From Nerophis ophidion (taxonomy: Eukaryota > Chordata > Actinopteri > Syngnathiformes > Syngnathidae): a stretch of DNA of 64,000 bases. The translations under genes were made by a program, and so were the position numbers. The first letter of the stretch is position 1; the number at the start of each line of letters is the position of its first letter. Positions 1-10,856 of this stretch are shown here, piece after piece. The notes under the pieces are model-generated. The model did not search any database, had not been told where the DNA came from, and worked only from the letters and a program-made list of their open reading frames with translations. Location of the stretch: NCBI RefSeq assembly GCF_033978795.1, contig NC_084615.1, positions 31,241,719 through 31,305,718 on the forward strand. The letters are read 5' to 3'.

Positions 1-690
1 AATATTACAGTAATAAAAAAAAAATACGGAAAATAAAGTCGGGATATTGCCATAACAAAGTCAGAATATTACAACGATAAAGTTGAAATAGTTTGAGGAA
101 TAATGTCTGAATATTATGACAGTAAAGTCAGAATTCGTACAATTCTGACTTTACTGTCATATTACGAAAATAGATTTATAATATTGCAAGAATACAAGGT
201 TGACTTACTATGGTCTCAGTGCTTTGTGGATTTTAAAGTACAGTACCATTGAGCACACTGAGATTTGCGAGTCTATTAAAATCATATTGGTTTTATTGTG
301 TATGAAGTGTTTTAAGAGAATAGGAAATGTTTCTGAATTTGTGAGAAATATGTGAGGAGGGCTTATAAATATTTTAAATGCATATAATATTCACCGAAAA
401 TAACTGAATAATTGCTGACCTTGTTTTACCGAAAACAATTGAGAATTAAGTCGGAATCCTACAACGGAAAAAAATATATAATATAATACAATAAATGAAT
501 TGTAATTATTTTATTGTACAACGATTGAACTGTACTTTTACAAGAACAAAATGGTATTTTTTAGAGGATTAAGTCAAAATTGTACAAGGGGAAAAACAGT
601 GTAATTTTATGAGTCAATACAACAAGAATTTTTTTTTTAAATGTTTGGAATACATAACCAAGCAAAGGTTTATAGCAGAAGTAATTTTAG
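1..690. repeat. AT-rich intronic repeat with recurring AAAGTCAGAATATTAC motif and a hairpin
   Basis: The first 200 bases carry several spaced copies of a motif close to AAAGTCAGAATATTACAA. At 116-135 and 141-160 there is a perfect 20-base inverted repeat around a 5-base loop. A diverged copy (AAGTCGGAATCCTACAA) lies near 452-468. I see no ORF or exon. This is probably the edge of a tandem or foldback repeat that begins outside the window. Confidence 0.5.
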
Positions 691-2133
691 ATTGGTGGCC
701 ACATGGAGACAAATCTACTCCCTAGTGGGCCGGACTGGTAAAATCATGACAAGATAACTTAAAAATAAAGACAACTTTTAATTGTTTTCTTTGTTTAGAA
801 ATAGAACAAGCACATTGAAAATTTACAAATCATACTTACATTCTGAATAAATGATGTGATAAGGTTCATCAGTCAACTCATTGGTGTTAATTTTCAGTCC
901 ATCAAGATAAAAAAAATGATGTCAAATTCAAATTACAGGATGTTATTTATGTAGTTTACTAATGTGTTTTTTATTTCTTTATTTTTTTACATTTGTAGCA
1001 TCAACTACAACAGGGGTCTCAAACTCAATTTACCTCGGGGACACTGGATGCAGAGTCTGGGTGAGGCTGGGCCGCAAGAAAAGATTTCTTAAAAAATATA
1101 TTTTTAAATGTCTTTATTTTTATTTTCAACACAAAATAAAATCAAAATTTAAATGAACAAAATGAGAATGAAGTAATGAGAGGCAATGCAAATTAAACAA
1201 TAAAAAAAACAAATAACAGTTTGAATTAGGCCAGGTTATCGGGGACTGTTATTACTGACGGACAGGTGTTGCGGTGCGACTGCAGCCAGGCACGTAAGAA
1301 AACCCTCGTCTCCATGGCAACGTTTCTGTCGCTTTCACTCATTTGTCGCTTTTCCACTAACGCAGGGGTAGGCAACCCAGAACGTTGAAAGAGCCATTTT
1401 GGACCCAAATAACAAAAATCGTCACTGTCTGGAGCCAAGGGGAAGGGTCGCCGTGGAGTTTACAGTTACGGTAGCACAATTAGCCCCGAACGGACTAACA
1501 TCACGACTAACGTGTTACACGTCCGATTCGCCCAAAGCCTCTCTGCCGGAGTATCAGCGCTGGGGTACAGTGCACCACAGTTTTGTTTTGTCGCTCGGTC
1601 CTTCGGCGGACTGCTTCGGAAGCTTCCGAACCGCTCATCTCCCTGGCCCGGACTGTTTACAGCGACACCGGGGGAGGGAGCGAGAGAGAGACACACACAC
1701 ACAGTGACAGAGACAGAGAGAGCGGGCGAGTGAGGGAGGTTGACAGGAAGAGCGCTTGCGGGTCTAGTGGAAAAGCATCAAAACGTTTATCTGCTTGCAT
1801 CACTCAAGTTATGTCAATGTCCGGCCCTCATGAGCCATATACCACACCGTGATTGGTAGATTCCTTCAGCTCCGCACACAACGCTGTCAAGCGCCATTCA
1901 TATAAAACTCAGGGGCTGCATTAACATTGAACTTTCATATTAAGGTGGGGGCCGCAAAATAACGTCTCGCGGGTCGCGTGTCTGAGACCCCTGCATTACA
2001 AGGATACAAATAATTGCTATTGTGACATCTAGTGGACACATTTAGAACAGCTGTTTCACAAATTTTGGCTCATTTTTATACTTAGCAAACTCATCCTGTG
2101 GGCCGGGTAAAAGCCGTACGTTTGACACCCCTG
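690..2133. mobile_element. hAT-like nonautonomous element (outer), left end uncertain
   Basis: The right edge (GTTTGACACCCCTGG, near 2119-2133) is a typical fish hAT terminus of the type CAGGGGTGTCAAAC. The sequence near 690-760 looks like the other side of the same repeat, but no matching terminal repeat was found there, so the left boundary is inferred. A second element is nested inside. Confidence 0.4.
1011..1993. mobile_element. nested hAT-like element with CAGGGGTCTCAAAC / GTCTGAGACCCCTG ends
   Basis: The element starts CAGGGGTCTCAAACTC and ends CGTGTCTGAGACCCCTG, an inverted terminal match. The flanking 8-mers AACTACAA and CATTACAA match at 6 of 8 positions, consistent with an old hAT target duplication. 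A further internal terminus, CAGGGGTAGGCAACCCAG at about 1363, suggests yet another nested copy whose other end was not located; the same terminus occurs inverted near 51690-51710. Short ORFs across 1226-1852 overlap on both strands and look spurious. Confidence 0.55.
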
Positions 2134-2461
2134 GTTTAGAGACTCTTTCTCATGCATATTCTAAAAATAAAATGACTTCCTTTTTAAAGGGGAACATTAT
2201 CACCAGACCTATGTAAGCGTCAATATATACCTCAATGTTGCAGAAAAAAGACCGTATGTTTTTTTTAACCGATTTCCGAACTCTAAAAGGGTGAATTTGG
2301 CGATTGAAACGCCTTTCAATTGTTCGCTGTTAGAGCAATGACCTTTCACCCGTGACGTCACGACAGGAAACAATCCGCCATTTTCTCAGACAATACACAC
2401 ACCAAGTCAAATCAGCTTTGTTATTTTCCGATTTTTCAACTGTTTTCTGTACCTTGGAGAC

Positions 2462-2581
2462 ATGCCTCGTCGGTGTGTTGTCGGAGGGTGTAACAACACT
2501 AAGAGGGATGGATTCAAGTTGACTTACGTGGAGTGTGCTAATCAGACATATCAATGTTCACGCCATGCTAATCGATGCTAA
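2462..2581 (+). pseudogene. THAP zinc-finger N-terminal fragment of the Kolobok-like element
   Basis: A 39-codon reading frame opens with MPRRCVVGGCNNTKRDGFKL. C5 and C10 give the C-x4-C half of a THAP C2CH finger, and the MP-x-x-C start is typical of the family. The frame then ends without the second Cys/His pair. The same start is seen at 18892 going leftward, and at about 48697 with the ATG changed to ATA. It is a remnant, probably of a transposase DNA-binding domain. Confidence 0.6.
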
Positions 2582-2689
2582 CATGCTATTTAAGCTAGCT
2601 GTATGTACAAATTCAATCATTATACCTCATTTGTAGCTATATTTGCATCCACCCTTTCCCCCCCACCCACATTTAATGCCAAAGAATCA

Positions 2690-2868
2690 CATACCAATCG
2701 ACGGATTCAAGTTGCACCAGTGGTCGAAAGATGCGAAAGTCCCTCTGTTGTTCTGTTCTGTTGTAGCATCGCTACCGACGATAGCGATGCTACGACAAAG
2801 ATGTGTGGACATCCTGCGACACTCAAAGCTGATGCATTTCCAACGATAAAGTCAACGAAATCACAAAG
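2690..2868 (+). pseudogene. probable C-terminal THAP exon of the Kolobok-like element, ending at a splice donor
   Basis: The frame ends TLKADAFPTIK followed by AAAG|GTGAGT at 2869. The block LK-x-DA-x-PTI resembles the AVPTIF motif that closes THAP domains. A different frame in the same stretch reads IDGFKLHQWSKDAK, resembling the middle of a THAP domain, so a frameshift or shuffling separates the parts. Copy E3 keeps the same donor (near 48900). This is an interpretation from motifs only. Confidence 0.45.
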
Positions 2869-3227
2869 GTGAGTTTTGTTGATGTTATTGACTTATGTGC
2901 TAATCAGACATATTTGCGCACGGCATGCCTGCAAGCTAATCGATGCTAACATGCTATTTAGGCTAGCTGTATGTACATATTGTATCATTATGCCTCATTT
3001 GTAGCTATATTTGCATCCAGCCTTTCCCTCCACCCACATTTAATGCCAAACAAACACATACCAATCGACGGATTCATGTTGCACCAGTTGTCAAAAGATG
3101 CAATCGTTGGTTATTCAATCAAATCAACTTTATTTATAAAGCACATTTAAAATGTACCACAGGGGTAGCCAAAGTGCTGTACAATGGACAGGTTAAAAGA
3201 TAATACGAGGACCGCGCAAACAACGCA

Positions 3228-3479
3228 TCACAAACAGAACATGATAGAAGGCGATCGCCGAATTCGTCCTCGTTGCCGTTGTCTGTCGTGATATGGCTCA
3301 ATAGCTTCAGTTTCTTCTTCAATTTCGTTCTCGCTATCTGCCTCCACACTCCAACCATCCGTTTCAATACATGTGTAATCTGTTGAATCGCTTAAACTGC
3401 TGAAATCCGAGTCTGAATCCCAGCTAATGTCGCTATATCTTTCTGCTCTATCCGCCATGTTTGTTTGTATTGGCGTCAC
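3228..3479 (-). pseudogene. acidic ORF of the Kolobok-like element (83 codons)
   Basis: The peptide carries RYSDISWDSDSDFSSLSDS, then CIETDGWSVEADSENE and IEEETEAIE, with no hydrophobic segment. The same peptide is kept at 18052-18264 (+) and 49085-49384 (-), always near the same terminus and pointing inward. Acidic N-termini like this are common in DNA-transposon proteins. No catalytic motif is visible and its role is unknown. Confidence 0.5.
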
Positions 3480-3669
3480 TCAGTGACGTCACAGGAAAAT
3501 GGACGGGTGGATATAGCGATGGTGAAATTCTGGCACTTTTAAGCAGTTTTTCGGGATATTGCGTCATGGGTAAAATTTTGAAAAAAACCTCGAAAATTAA
3601 AATGAGCCACTGGGAACTGATTTTTATTGGTTTTGACCCTTCTGAAATTGTGATAATATTCCCCTTTAA

Positions 3670-4804
3670 GAATAAATATTTTTATATAACTAATACGTAG
3701 TGACAGCGAAATGATGCCTCAGTGAGTGTATGGCACACTGTTTGTATTTACCCTGCTCTGTGTCAAAATATTTAACTACAACTGTATTGTTTATTATTGG
3801 ACTTGTTTGCAAAAACAATTTGGAGCGTTCGAGTTTTCAGTTTAAAATCTTGGCTCATCCTACACTAGTAAATATCATCTTGTTGGGAGCAAAGAATGCG
3901 GCGTCGTACTCCAAACCAAATGACTGGGCGGGACAAATAAACGTCAGGGTCTTATCATTCCCCTGACCTCCGCCAAAGCTGTGGGTTCCACCCAGAAGCT
4001 GCTCCCCGAGGGGTCCGGACAGGAAGTGTTGTTGCAGTCAGACACACCCTGCCTGGACTTACAGAGATGGACTGACTTGTCATACTGTATGCTTTTTAGG
4101 CATTGATCCATTCATTGTTCTGTCAACAGAAAGCACATTATTTATTGATTTTCATTTGAATTTAAGATCCATATCTTATCATCCACATGTCATCCCCTGT
4201 GTGTGCAAGGCTATTTATAGGATCTATGGATTTTTTTTGCTCTATTTAAAGGGACTTTGTAATGATTTCATCTCAAATTGCCAGTACTCTACCTTTTCTC
4301 TTAAGGCAAGGATGTATGAATTTAAAGGGGAAGCACTGAGCAGAATTAATATTTATACAGCAAATGTGATATCAGAAGGAATACGCAATAGACAAAAATG
4401 GGCTATTTGAGAGGACAAGTGTAAGCGGCAGCGGCTGATGTTTATTTGAAAATATATGATTTAGGCTGGCTTGTTATCATAAACCTGAATGGAATGTTTT
4501 CGTAGGTGGTGCAGCGTTTGAATGGTGCCCTTTCTCACGCTACCTGCTTCTTTTTATCTTGTGTCCCGCCCCTAAATATGGCAAATACGAAAAGATTGGG
4601 AAAATACTAATAGTCCTCTTGCTGCATTTACATGTCATCACCATCCTCCATTCATTGGCTGCATGTCTTTTTCCAGCTTCTTTATCGTTAAAGTTTGCAT
4701 TATATTCTATTTTCAGCCATGTTCTTCATGTATTACAATTGTAGGTTTGCATTGGTAGCATGTTATAGAAAATATACCCCCGATCCAGTTTTAAAGTGTT
4801 TTAA
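3670..4804. other. intron, no feature recognised
   Basis: The sequence at 3700-3755 (GCCTCAGTGAGTGTATGGCA) recurs at about 6153-6172 and is probably a small repeat end. The rest looks single-copy and AT-rich. The short open frames show no family resemblance. Confidence 0.5.
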
Positions 4805-4990
4805 GTCAGCATTACTGTGTTTTATGTTTCCGTCAGTCTACCCCAGGGCAGTTGTGGCTACAGATGTAGCTTACCACCACCAGGTGTGAATGAATGATGG
4901 GTTCCAACTTCTCTGTGAGCGCTTTGAGTATCTAACAATAGAAAAGCGCGATATAGATCTAATCCATTATTATTATTATCATCATTATGT
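4805..4990 (+). repeat. SINE-like 3' end with GCGCTTTGAGTATCT core and (ATT)n tail
   Basis: The stretch includes a TTACCACCACCAGGTGTGAA segment, the core GCGCTTTGAGTATCT, then GAAAAGCGCGATATAGATCT and an ATT-rich tail at 4966-4988. The core is shared with the tRNA-derived SINE found elsewhere in this window (SINE F). This is a common teleost repeat type. Confidence 0.6.
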
Positions 4991-5041
4991 TTCTGTAGAT
5001 CTAATGCTAATAGGCCAGGTTTGTGTGCGTCTCCACTCATA

Positions 5042-6091
5042 CAAACCCCGTTTCCATATGAGTTGGGAAATTGTGTTGGATGGAATACAATGATTTGCAA
5101 ATCATTTTCAACCCACATGTGCTCAAAAACATTTCAGAAAACCACTGTCACTATATACAGTTTGCCGCTACATCTGTAAGTGCAAGTTAAAGCTCTACTA
5201 TGCAAAGTGAAAGCCATTTATCAACAACATCCAGAAACGCTGCCGGCTTCTCCGGGCCCGAGATCATCTAAGATGGACTGAAGTGGAAAAGTGTGCTGTG
5301 GGTGATGAGTCCTTATTTCAAATTGTTTTTGGAAATATTCAACATTGTGTCAGCCGGACCAAAGGGGAAGCGAACCTCCCAGACTGTCATCGACGCAAAG
5401 TTCAAAAGCCAGCATCTGTGATGGTATGGGGGTGTATTAGTGCCCAAGGCATGGGTAACTTACACATCTGTGAAGGCACCATTAATTCTGAAAGGTACAT
5501 ACAGGTTTTGGAACAACATATGCTCCCATCAAAGCACCATCTTTTTCATGGACGCCCCTGCTTATTTCAGCAAGACAATGCCAAGCCACATTCAGCACGT
5601 GTTACAACAGCGTGGCTTTGTAAAAAAAAAAGAGTGCGGGTACTTTCCTGGCCTGCCTGCAGTCCAGACCTGTCTCCCACTGAAAATGTGTGGCGCATTA
5701 TGAAGCTTAAAATACAACAGCGGAGAACCCGGACTGTTGAACGACTGAATCTCTACATAAAACAAGAATGGGAAAGATTTCCACTTTCAAAGCTTCAACA
5801 ATTTGTTTCCTCAGTTCCCAAACGTTTATTGAGTGTTGTTAAAAGAAAAGGTGATGTAACACAGTGGTGAACATCCCCTTTCCCAACTACTTTGCCACAT
5901 GTTCCAGCCGTGAAATTCTAAGTTAATTATTATTTGCAAAAAAAAAAAAAAGTTTATGAGTTTGAACATCAAATATCTTGTCTTTGTTGTGCATTCAATT
6001 GAATATGGGTTGAAAATGATTTGCAAATCATAGTATTCTGTTTATATTTACATCTAACACAATTTCCCAACTCATATGGAAACGGGGTTTG
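5042..6091 (+). mobile_element. Tc1-like transposon, family B copy 1
   Basis: The termini CAAACCCCGTTTCCATATGA and its reverse complement at 6072-6091 are nearly perfect, and TA flanks both ends. The 5' part of the transposase gene (helix-turn-helix region) is deleted. The second copy is at 24447-27234. Confidence 0.88.
5283..5870 (+). pseudogene. Tc1-like transposase, C-terminal half (195 codons)
   Basis: A DDE transposase of the Tc1/mariner superfamily moves the element by cut and paste at TA. Visible here are VMVWGCIS, FQQDNAKPHS with the second catalytic Asp, and SPDLSPTENVW with the Glu about 35 residues later. The first catalytic Asp region survives only as VGDES at the start. The N-terminal paired-like DNA-binding domain is missing compared with the second copy, so the 195-codon frame cannot make a whole enzyme. 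It ends KRKGDVTQW just before the right terminal repeat. Confidence 0.85.
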
Positions 6092-6129
6092 TATAAATAT
6101 ACACTGTAACTATCTAGTTGGTCATCATA

Positions 6130-6220
6130 TACTACAACGTAGTGATGGGTAAATGACGCCTCAGCGAGTGTATGGCACACTCACCACCTGTATTAACACT
6201 GCACCCTAACTCTGTGTTAC
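6130..6220. repeat. short repeat end shared with 3700-3755
   Basis: The stretch around AGTGATGGGTAAATGACGCC and GCGAGTGTATGGCACAC resembles the 3700-3755 sequence. It is probably a terminal fragment of a DNA transposon; no partner end was located. Confidence 0.35.
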
Positions 6221-6296
6221 TGTTTCATTATGGTCACTGGCTAGATTAAAAATGTCATTACATTTTACCTGCAAGTTAAATAGTTGGCAAACATGT

Positions 6297-6432
6297 ATTC
6301 ATCCATCCATCCATTGCTTGTCTCGTTCGGGGTCACAAATAGACAGACAACATTCCCACGCACGTTTACACACTAGGGCCAATTTAGTGTTGCGAATCAA
6401 CCTCTCCCCAGGTGCATGTCTTTGGAGTTGTG
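6297..6432 (-). repeat. tRNA-derived SINE H, 3' fragment
   Basis: A (CATC)n tract at 6300-6313 leads into CTTGTCTCGTTCGGGGTCAC, ACACTAGGGCCAATTTAGTG and CCCAGGTGCATGTCTTTGGA, matching the full copies at 47603-47989 and 51720-52070. The middle of the SINE is deleted. Confidence 0.75.
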
Positions 6433-7074
6433 TTGTTTTTTTCACCTCCTCTCAATGTTATCTTTCACGTATCTTGTTAGCACACGAAGAGGTGAATCAA
6501 TAGCTGATTATCAGCAGCAGCAGCACACGGCAGCGATAAATCCATTTAGTTCTTTTTCCCTGGACACTTGGCTATGAATTTCAGTATGCATCCTTCTTCT
6601 ATGACTCTTATCATTGCAAGCACTCTTTGACCCTGACTTGTCTTTTCTAATGGGAGATGTGTCATATCATCTGAGGTCAGCTGTGAATTGATGTACTCAC
6701 CTCTCAATATAAATGTTTTTTTTTTTATTTCTAGGAGCTTTTGCGCTAATCAGGAAGAGAAAGTGTCAGCGATTTTTATATCCTCTGCTATACATTAGGA
6801 TAGCGTCATAGGTGGGCAATTAGGCCCACCAAGGCCTTCTCTGTGGCCTAACAAAATAATCATGATCATAAATTAATAAACTTCCTTTTTTATTTATTTT
6901 CCCTGAATATATCAAATTATTCATCATATTCTCTTCATGTCATGTTAGGCTCCAGTGTTGCTGTTTTTACGTTAGAGCTTGTATCCAATCAGAATTAAGC
7001 TAGCTTGTTGCCAGCGGTGTATGGAATTTGCCAGAGGTTTTCTGAATCAACAGCACAGCTGTCTGCGCAGTGTA
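6433..7074. other. intron, no feature recognised
   Basis: The sequence is AT-rich. Around 6806-6845 GTGGGCAATTAGGCCCACC gives a small palindrome. No coding or transposon end was recognised. Confidence 0.45.
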
Positions 7075-7590
7075 CAGTAGGGCAAAAAAGTATTTAGTCA
7101 GCCACCGATTGTGCAAGTTCTCCCACTTAAAATGATGACAGAGGTCTGTAATTTTCATCATAGGTACACTTCAACTGTGAGAGACAGAATGTGGAAAAAA
7201 AATCCAGGAATTCACATTGTAAGAATTTTAAATAATTTATTTGTAAATTATGGTGGAAAATAAGTATTTGGTCAACCATTCAAAGCTCTCACTGATGGAA
7301 GGCGGTTTTGGCTCAAAATGTCACGATACATGGCCCCATTCATTCCTTCCTTAACACGGATCAATCGTCCTGTCACCTTACCAGAAAAACAGCCCCAAAG
7401 CATGATATTTCCACCCCCATGCTTCACAGTAGGTGTGGTGTTCTTGGGATGCAACTCAGTATTCTTCTTCCTCCAAACACGACGAGTTGAGTTAATACCA
7501 AAAAGTTCTTTTTTGGTTTCATCTGACCACATGACATTCTCCCAATCCTCTACTGTATCATCCATGTATCCATTTTGGTTATACTTAATA
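7075..7590 (-). mobile_element. Tc1-like family A, single arm
   Basis: The element begins after TA with CAGTAGGGCAAAAAAGTATT, followed by a terminal region of about 200 bp. It then runs antisense through the middle of a Tc1 transposase (7272-7610, - strand: ENVMWSDETKKELFGINST, KHGGGNIMLWGCF) with the first catalytic Asp in WSDET. Homology stops abruptly after the bases TCCATTTTGG at about 7573, the same point where the hairpin copies of this family fold over. The second Asp and the Glu are absent. Confidence 0.8.
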
Positions 7591-7599
7591 TTGTAAGTG

Positions 7600-7795
7600 T
7601 AATCATACATTCTTTATTCAAAAAGATAAAATTCCCTTCCAATTTTTTTAAGGCGGTCTGTCATTACGTTTTTAGAATTCAATCAGACATTATTGTGAGG
7701 TTTTTGTATTAGTGTTCCTAAGAATAGATATACCGGGCCCTGGACACATTTTTTTCTCTAAATTTAGCCCCCAGAGTCAAAATAATTGGTCAGGC
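7600..7795. mobile_element. hAT-like family P, right-end fragment
   Basis: The segment AAGGCGGTCTGTCA to CAGGCCTG (7651-7793) matches the right end of the element at 9633-10664, including GTATTAGTGTTCCTAA and AATAGATATACCGG. The left part is missing; it abuts the Tc1 arm. Confidence 0.7.
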
Positions 7796-8154
7796 CTGCT
7801 ATAGGTTGTATTCGCTCGATGTCACATCCGGCTCATGAAATATGTCAGGCAAAAAGTGGTGGGCCAGCGAGCGTCCGTTGTCATGGCATTCTGGGCGGCA
7901 TTTTGTTTTTCTCAAAAAAATTGCCCTATACTTGCGTTGTTTTATGCTATTTCAAATCGCGAAAAGGATACAAGTTTCTTTTAGACTAATAAGGAAGGAC
8001 GAAAGATTGCACGATTTTACGAGAAACGATGAGAAAATGACAAGCACTTCACTCCAATGGAGCAGAATGATTCAAATAACACTCAAGTTTACAGTGATCA
8101 CTTTATTAAAATTTTCTTTGATATATTTGCAACATTTAGTATTTCCCATTTATA
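7796..8154. other. intron, no feature recognised
   Basis: A 109-codon open frame across 7842-8171 has no recognisable motif, low complexity or homologue that I know of; it is treated as chance. Confidence 0.4.
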
Positions 8155-8237
8155 AAACCCAAAACCAGTGAAGTTGGCATGTTCTGTAATTCCTAAATAA
8201 AAACAGAATAAAATGATCTGCAAACCTTTTTAACTTA

Positions 8238-8580
8238 TATCAATCAATCAATCAATGTTTACTTATATAGCCCTAAATCACTAGTGTCTTAAAGGGCTGC
8301 ACAAACCACTACGACATCCTCGGTAGGCCCACATAAGGGCAAGGAAAACTCACACCCAGTGGGACATCGATGACAATAATGACCCAGTGGGACGTCGGTG
8401 ACAATGATGACTATGAGAACATGATACTGTGATACTGATGATACTGATGACTATGAGAACATATGAGAACATGATACTGTGAAAGATCAATCCATAATGG
8501 ATCCAACACAGTCGCGAGAGTCCAGTCCAAAGCGGATCCAACACAGCAGCGAGAGTCCCGTTCACAGCGGAGCCAGCAGG
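8238..8580 (-). mobile_element. LINE family L 3' end with (AATC)n tail on this strand
   Basis: The sequence starts (AATC)n then ATATAGCCCTAAATCACTAG and AAGGGCTGCACAAACCAC. It matches 58532-58800, where a LINE ORF end is attached. Within it the segment GATGACTATGAGAACAT is duplicated (8428-8475), as is GAGAGTCC near 8515-8558. Confidence 0.65.
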
Positions 8581-8762
8581 AAATTGAATTAAATCTATTG
8601 AAATCTATTAAATTGAATAGACTGTAAAGACAGGATATTTAATGTTTGAACTGAGAAACATTTTTTTTCCAAATAATCAATGACTTAGAATAATGGCAGC
8701 AACACAGTGCAAACAATTTGGCACAGGCGCATTTTTACCACTGTGTTACATGGCCTTTCCTT

Positions 8763-9125
8763 TTAACAACACTCAGTAAACGTTTGGAAAATGAGGAGAC
8801 CAATTTTCTGAAGCTTTCCAGATGGAATTCTTTCCCATTCTTGCTTGATGTACAGCTTAAGTTGTTCACCGGTCTTAGGTCTCTGTTGTGGTATTTTAGG
8901 CTTGATAATGTGCCACACATTTTCAATGGGAGACATGTCTGCACTACAGACAGGCCAGTCTAGTACCCGCACTCTTTTAGTATGAAGCCACACTGTTTTT
9001 ATATGTGGCTTGGCATTGTCTTGCTGCAATAAGCAGGGGCGTCCATGATAAAGTCGCTTGGATGGCAACATATGTTGCTCCAAAACCTGTATGTATTTAC
9101 GATTTACACAACTTGCCAACTTCAC
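8763..9125 (-). pseudogene. Tc1-like transposase remnant, family C
   Basis: The peptide shows YIQVLEQHMLPSK, LLQQDNAKPH with the second catalytic Asp and SADMSPIENVW with the Glu, then a C-terminal stretch ending in a frameshift near FQTFTECC. The adjacent frame (8735-8944) carries the true end, KRKGHVTQW. The N-terminal half is absent. Confidence 0.8.
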
Positions 9126-9140
9126 TGGTTTTGGGTTTTG

Positions 9141-9632
9141 TAAGTATCATCTTGATATCATTTGTATTTTATTTTGTTTCGGAATTCTAGAACCGCATGT
9201 TTGACACGACTGTTTCGAAAGCTCAAACTAGGCGAGTCTAAATAAAAGAAAGCGTGAGAAATGTAAACAAAACCTAAATTAAATTACATTTTTTACCAAA
9301 GGCAGGAATCATAAATTGTAACTTTCAGCACATGCACAATGTTGAAATCCCTAGTTATATTTTGATAAAGACAAGAAAAAACACACATAATCGTAAACGG
9401 CGCATGCGACAACAAAAAAGCAACAAACATGTCAGTACGTGTAAAGTTAAATAATGAAATGCAACCTTCACCCAAGCAAAAAGGATGCAGAGTCGTGATA
9501 CCAATTTCCTTCACCCAGCCACACACAAAGAAGTTGCAGACATCCAAGCTTTTTCAAGATTTCATCCATTTTGTTGTATATAATGATGTCTGGAGCACAG
9601 AATAGTTGGATATGTCTGGGAACGCAATAGAC
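9141..9632. other. intron, no feature recognised
   Basis: AT-rich sequence with an 84-codon antisense open frame (9293-9547) lacking any recognisable motif. Confidence 0.4.
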
Positions 9633-10664
9633 CAGACCTGGGCAATAAAAAGCCCGGGGGCCACATGGGGCCCCTTAAGCTTTTCAATCTGGCCCGCCAG
9701 ACATTCCCAAATAATTAGTTTAGATATTTAAGATGAAAACTGTAGCTGCCATTATGATGTGCAGTGATGTTTTCTACTGACCGTAAGTCTTGAACTATAC
9801 AAAGTATTTCGATGGTTGAAATTGGTAGAGTGGCCGTGCCAGCAACTTCAGGGATGCAGGTTTGATTCCCGGTTCCGCCATCCTAGTCACTGCCGTTGTG
9901 TCCTTGGGCAAGACACTTTACCCACCTGCTCCCAGTGTCACCCACACTGGTTTAAATGTAACTTAGATATTGGGTTTCACTATGTAAAGCGCTTTGAGTC
10001 ACTAGAGAAAAGCGCTATATAAACATAATTAAGCAGAAGAAATCTGCCCTTTTGCATGATATACTAGTTACTGTGGTAATCTAATTAATTACTATGGTAA
10101 TTTAATTAGTTGCTATGGTATTCTAAGTCACAGCAGCTCACACGAGGCACCAAGCAGTGTGGGTGGGGAGCGTTTCCACAGAGTGTTTCCAGAGTGTCAG
10201 CCTGAAATGTGGGTGTCAGAGACAGATGCGGAAGGAGATTTTTATAACAAAGTTGTAAAGCTTAATAATGTATCAGATGTATCATATTGTAGGAGTTTTT
10301 TTTATACCCTTTGCGTTCATATTTCGCTGTTTGTTGCATTTTTTTGTGTTTCGCTTTATTATAAAATGTGTCGATTGAGAGGTTGTGTGATGTTCATATG
10401 TTGTCAATATTCAGTGTTTTATCGTTCATAGTTAATACTGTAAATCCCACATTTTTTATTTTCATGTACATTCTGGGTGTCTCATTCAGTATAAAAATGT
10501 AAAATTGCATTCCGGTTTTTAAGGCGGTCTGTCAAAGTTTTTAGCATTCAATCAGGCATTATTGTGAGGTTTTGTATTAGTGTTCCTAAAAATAGATATA
10601 CCGGCCCCCAGACACATTTTTTCTCTAAATTTGGCCCCCGAGTCAAAATAATTGCCCAGGCCTG
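9633..10664. mobile_element. hAT-like family P, full-length nonautonomous copy
   Basis: Termini CAGACCTGGGCAAT and ATTGCCCAGGCCTG are inverted repeats. Flanking 8-mers CAATAGAC and CTATAGAC differ at one base, fitting a hAT target duplication. CTATAG also follows the fragment ending at 7793, so the exact right edge is uncertain. A SINE is inserted at about 9824. A short tandem repeat of GTTACTATGGTAATCTAATT-like units lies at 10065-10125. Confidence 0.65.
9824..10031 (+). repeat. tRNA-derived SINE F (5' truncated)
   Basis: The copy runs from TTGGTAGAGTGGCCGTGCC through the box B-like GCAGGTTTGATTCC to the tail AAGCGCTTTGAGTCACTAGA and GAAAAGCGCTATATAAA. The first bases of the tRNA-like head are missing. 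Other copies: 16973-17203, 36034-36266, 45460-45530 and 49556-49790. Confidence 0.85.
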
Positions 10665-10742
10665 CTATAGACGGATAATCCTTGGATCACTCAACATTTT
10701 TTTTTAAAAACAGGGATTGAGTCCATTCCATAGTTAGGTTGT

Positions 10743-10856
10743 TAAAGTTAAAGTACCTATAATTGTCACACACACACGAGGTATGGTGAAATTAGTCTCT
10801 GCATTTGACCCATCACCCTTGATCCCCCCCTGGGAGGTGAGAGGAGCAGTGTGTGA
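10743..10856 (-). repeat. tRNA-derived SINE G, 3' fragment
   Basis: The reverse complement matches the 3' half of the SINE at 39373-39664: TTGACCCATCACCCTTGATC, GGGAGGTGAGAGGAGCAG and the GTTAAAGTTAAAGTACC end. Confidence 0.75.

Larger units (their letters stand above)
2188..3665. mobile_element. Kolobok-like TTAA element, copy E1
   Basis: The element is bounded by TTAA on both sides (2184-2187 and 3666-3669), with inverted termini AGGGGAACATTATCAC and a diverged GTGATAATATTCCCCT. Inside, a THAP-type zinc-finger start is on the + strand near the left end and a short acidic ORF is on the - strand near the right end. TTAA target duplication plus a THAP domain is the known signature of the Kolobok superfamily. 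No catalytic domain is visible, so this is a nonautonomous 1,478 bp derivative. Two other copies are at 17853-19170 (opposite orientation) and 48421-49555. Confidence 0.75.
8155..9140 (-). mobile_element. Tc1-like family C, copy split by a LINE fragment
   Basis: Ends AAAACCCAAAACCAGTGAAG and, inverted, CTTCACTGGTTTTGGGTTTT lie next to TA. The body is antisense transposase. A LINE 3' end (8238-8580) interrupts it. Related copies are at 38386-40447 and 41340-41947. Confidence 0.75.

Noticed and set aside
2188..3665. piggyBac assignment from the TTAA duplication and acidic ORF
   Set aside because: The THAP start and the AGGGG termini fit Kolobok better; piggyBac ends usually begin CCC. The choice is still not proven.
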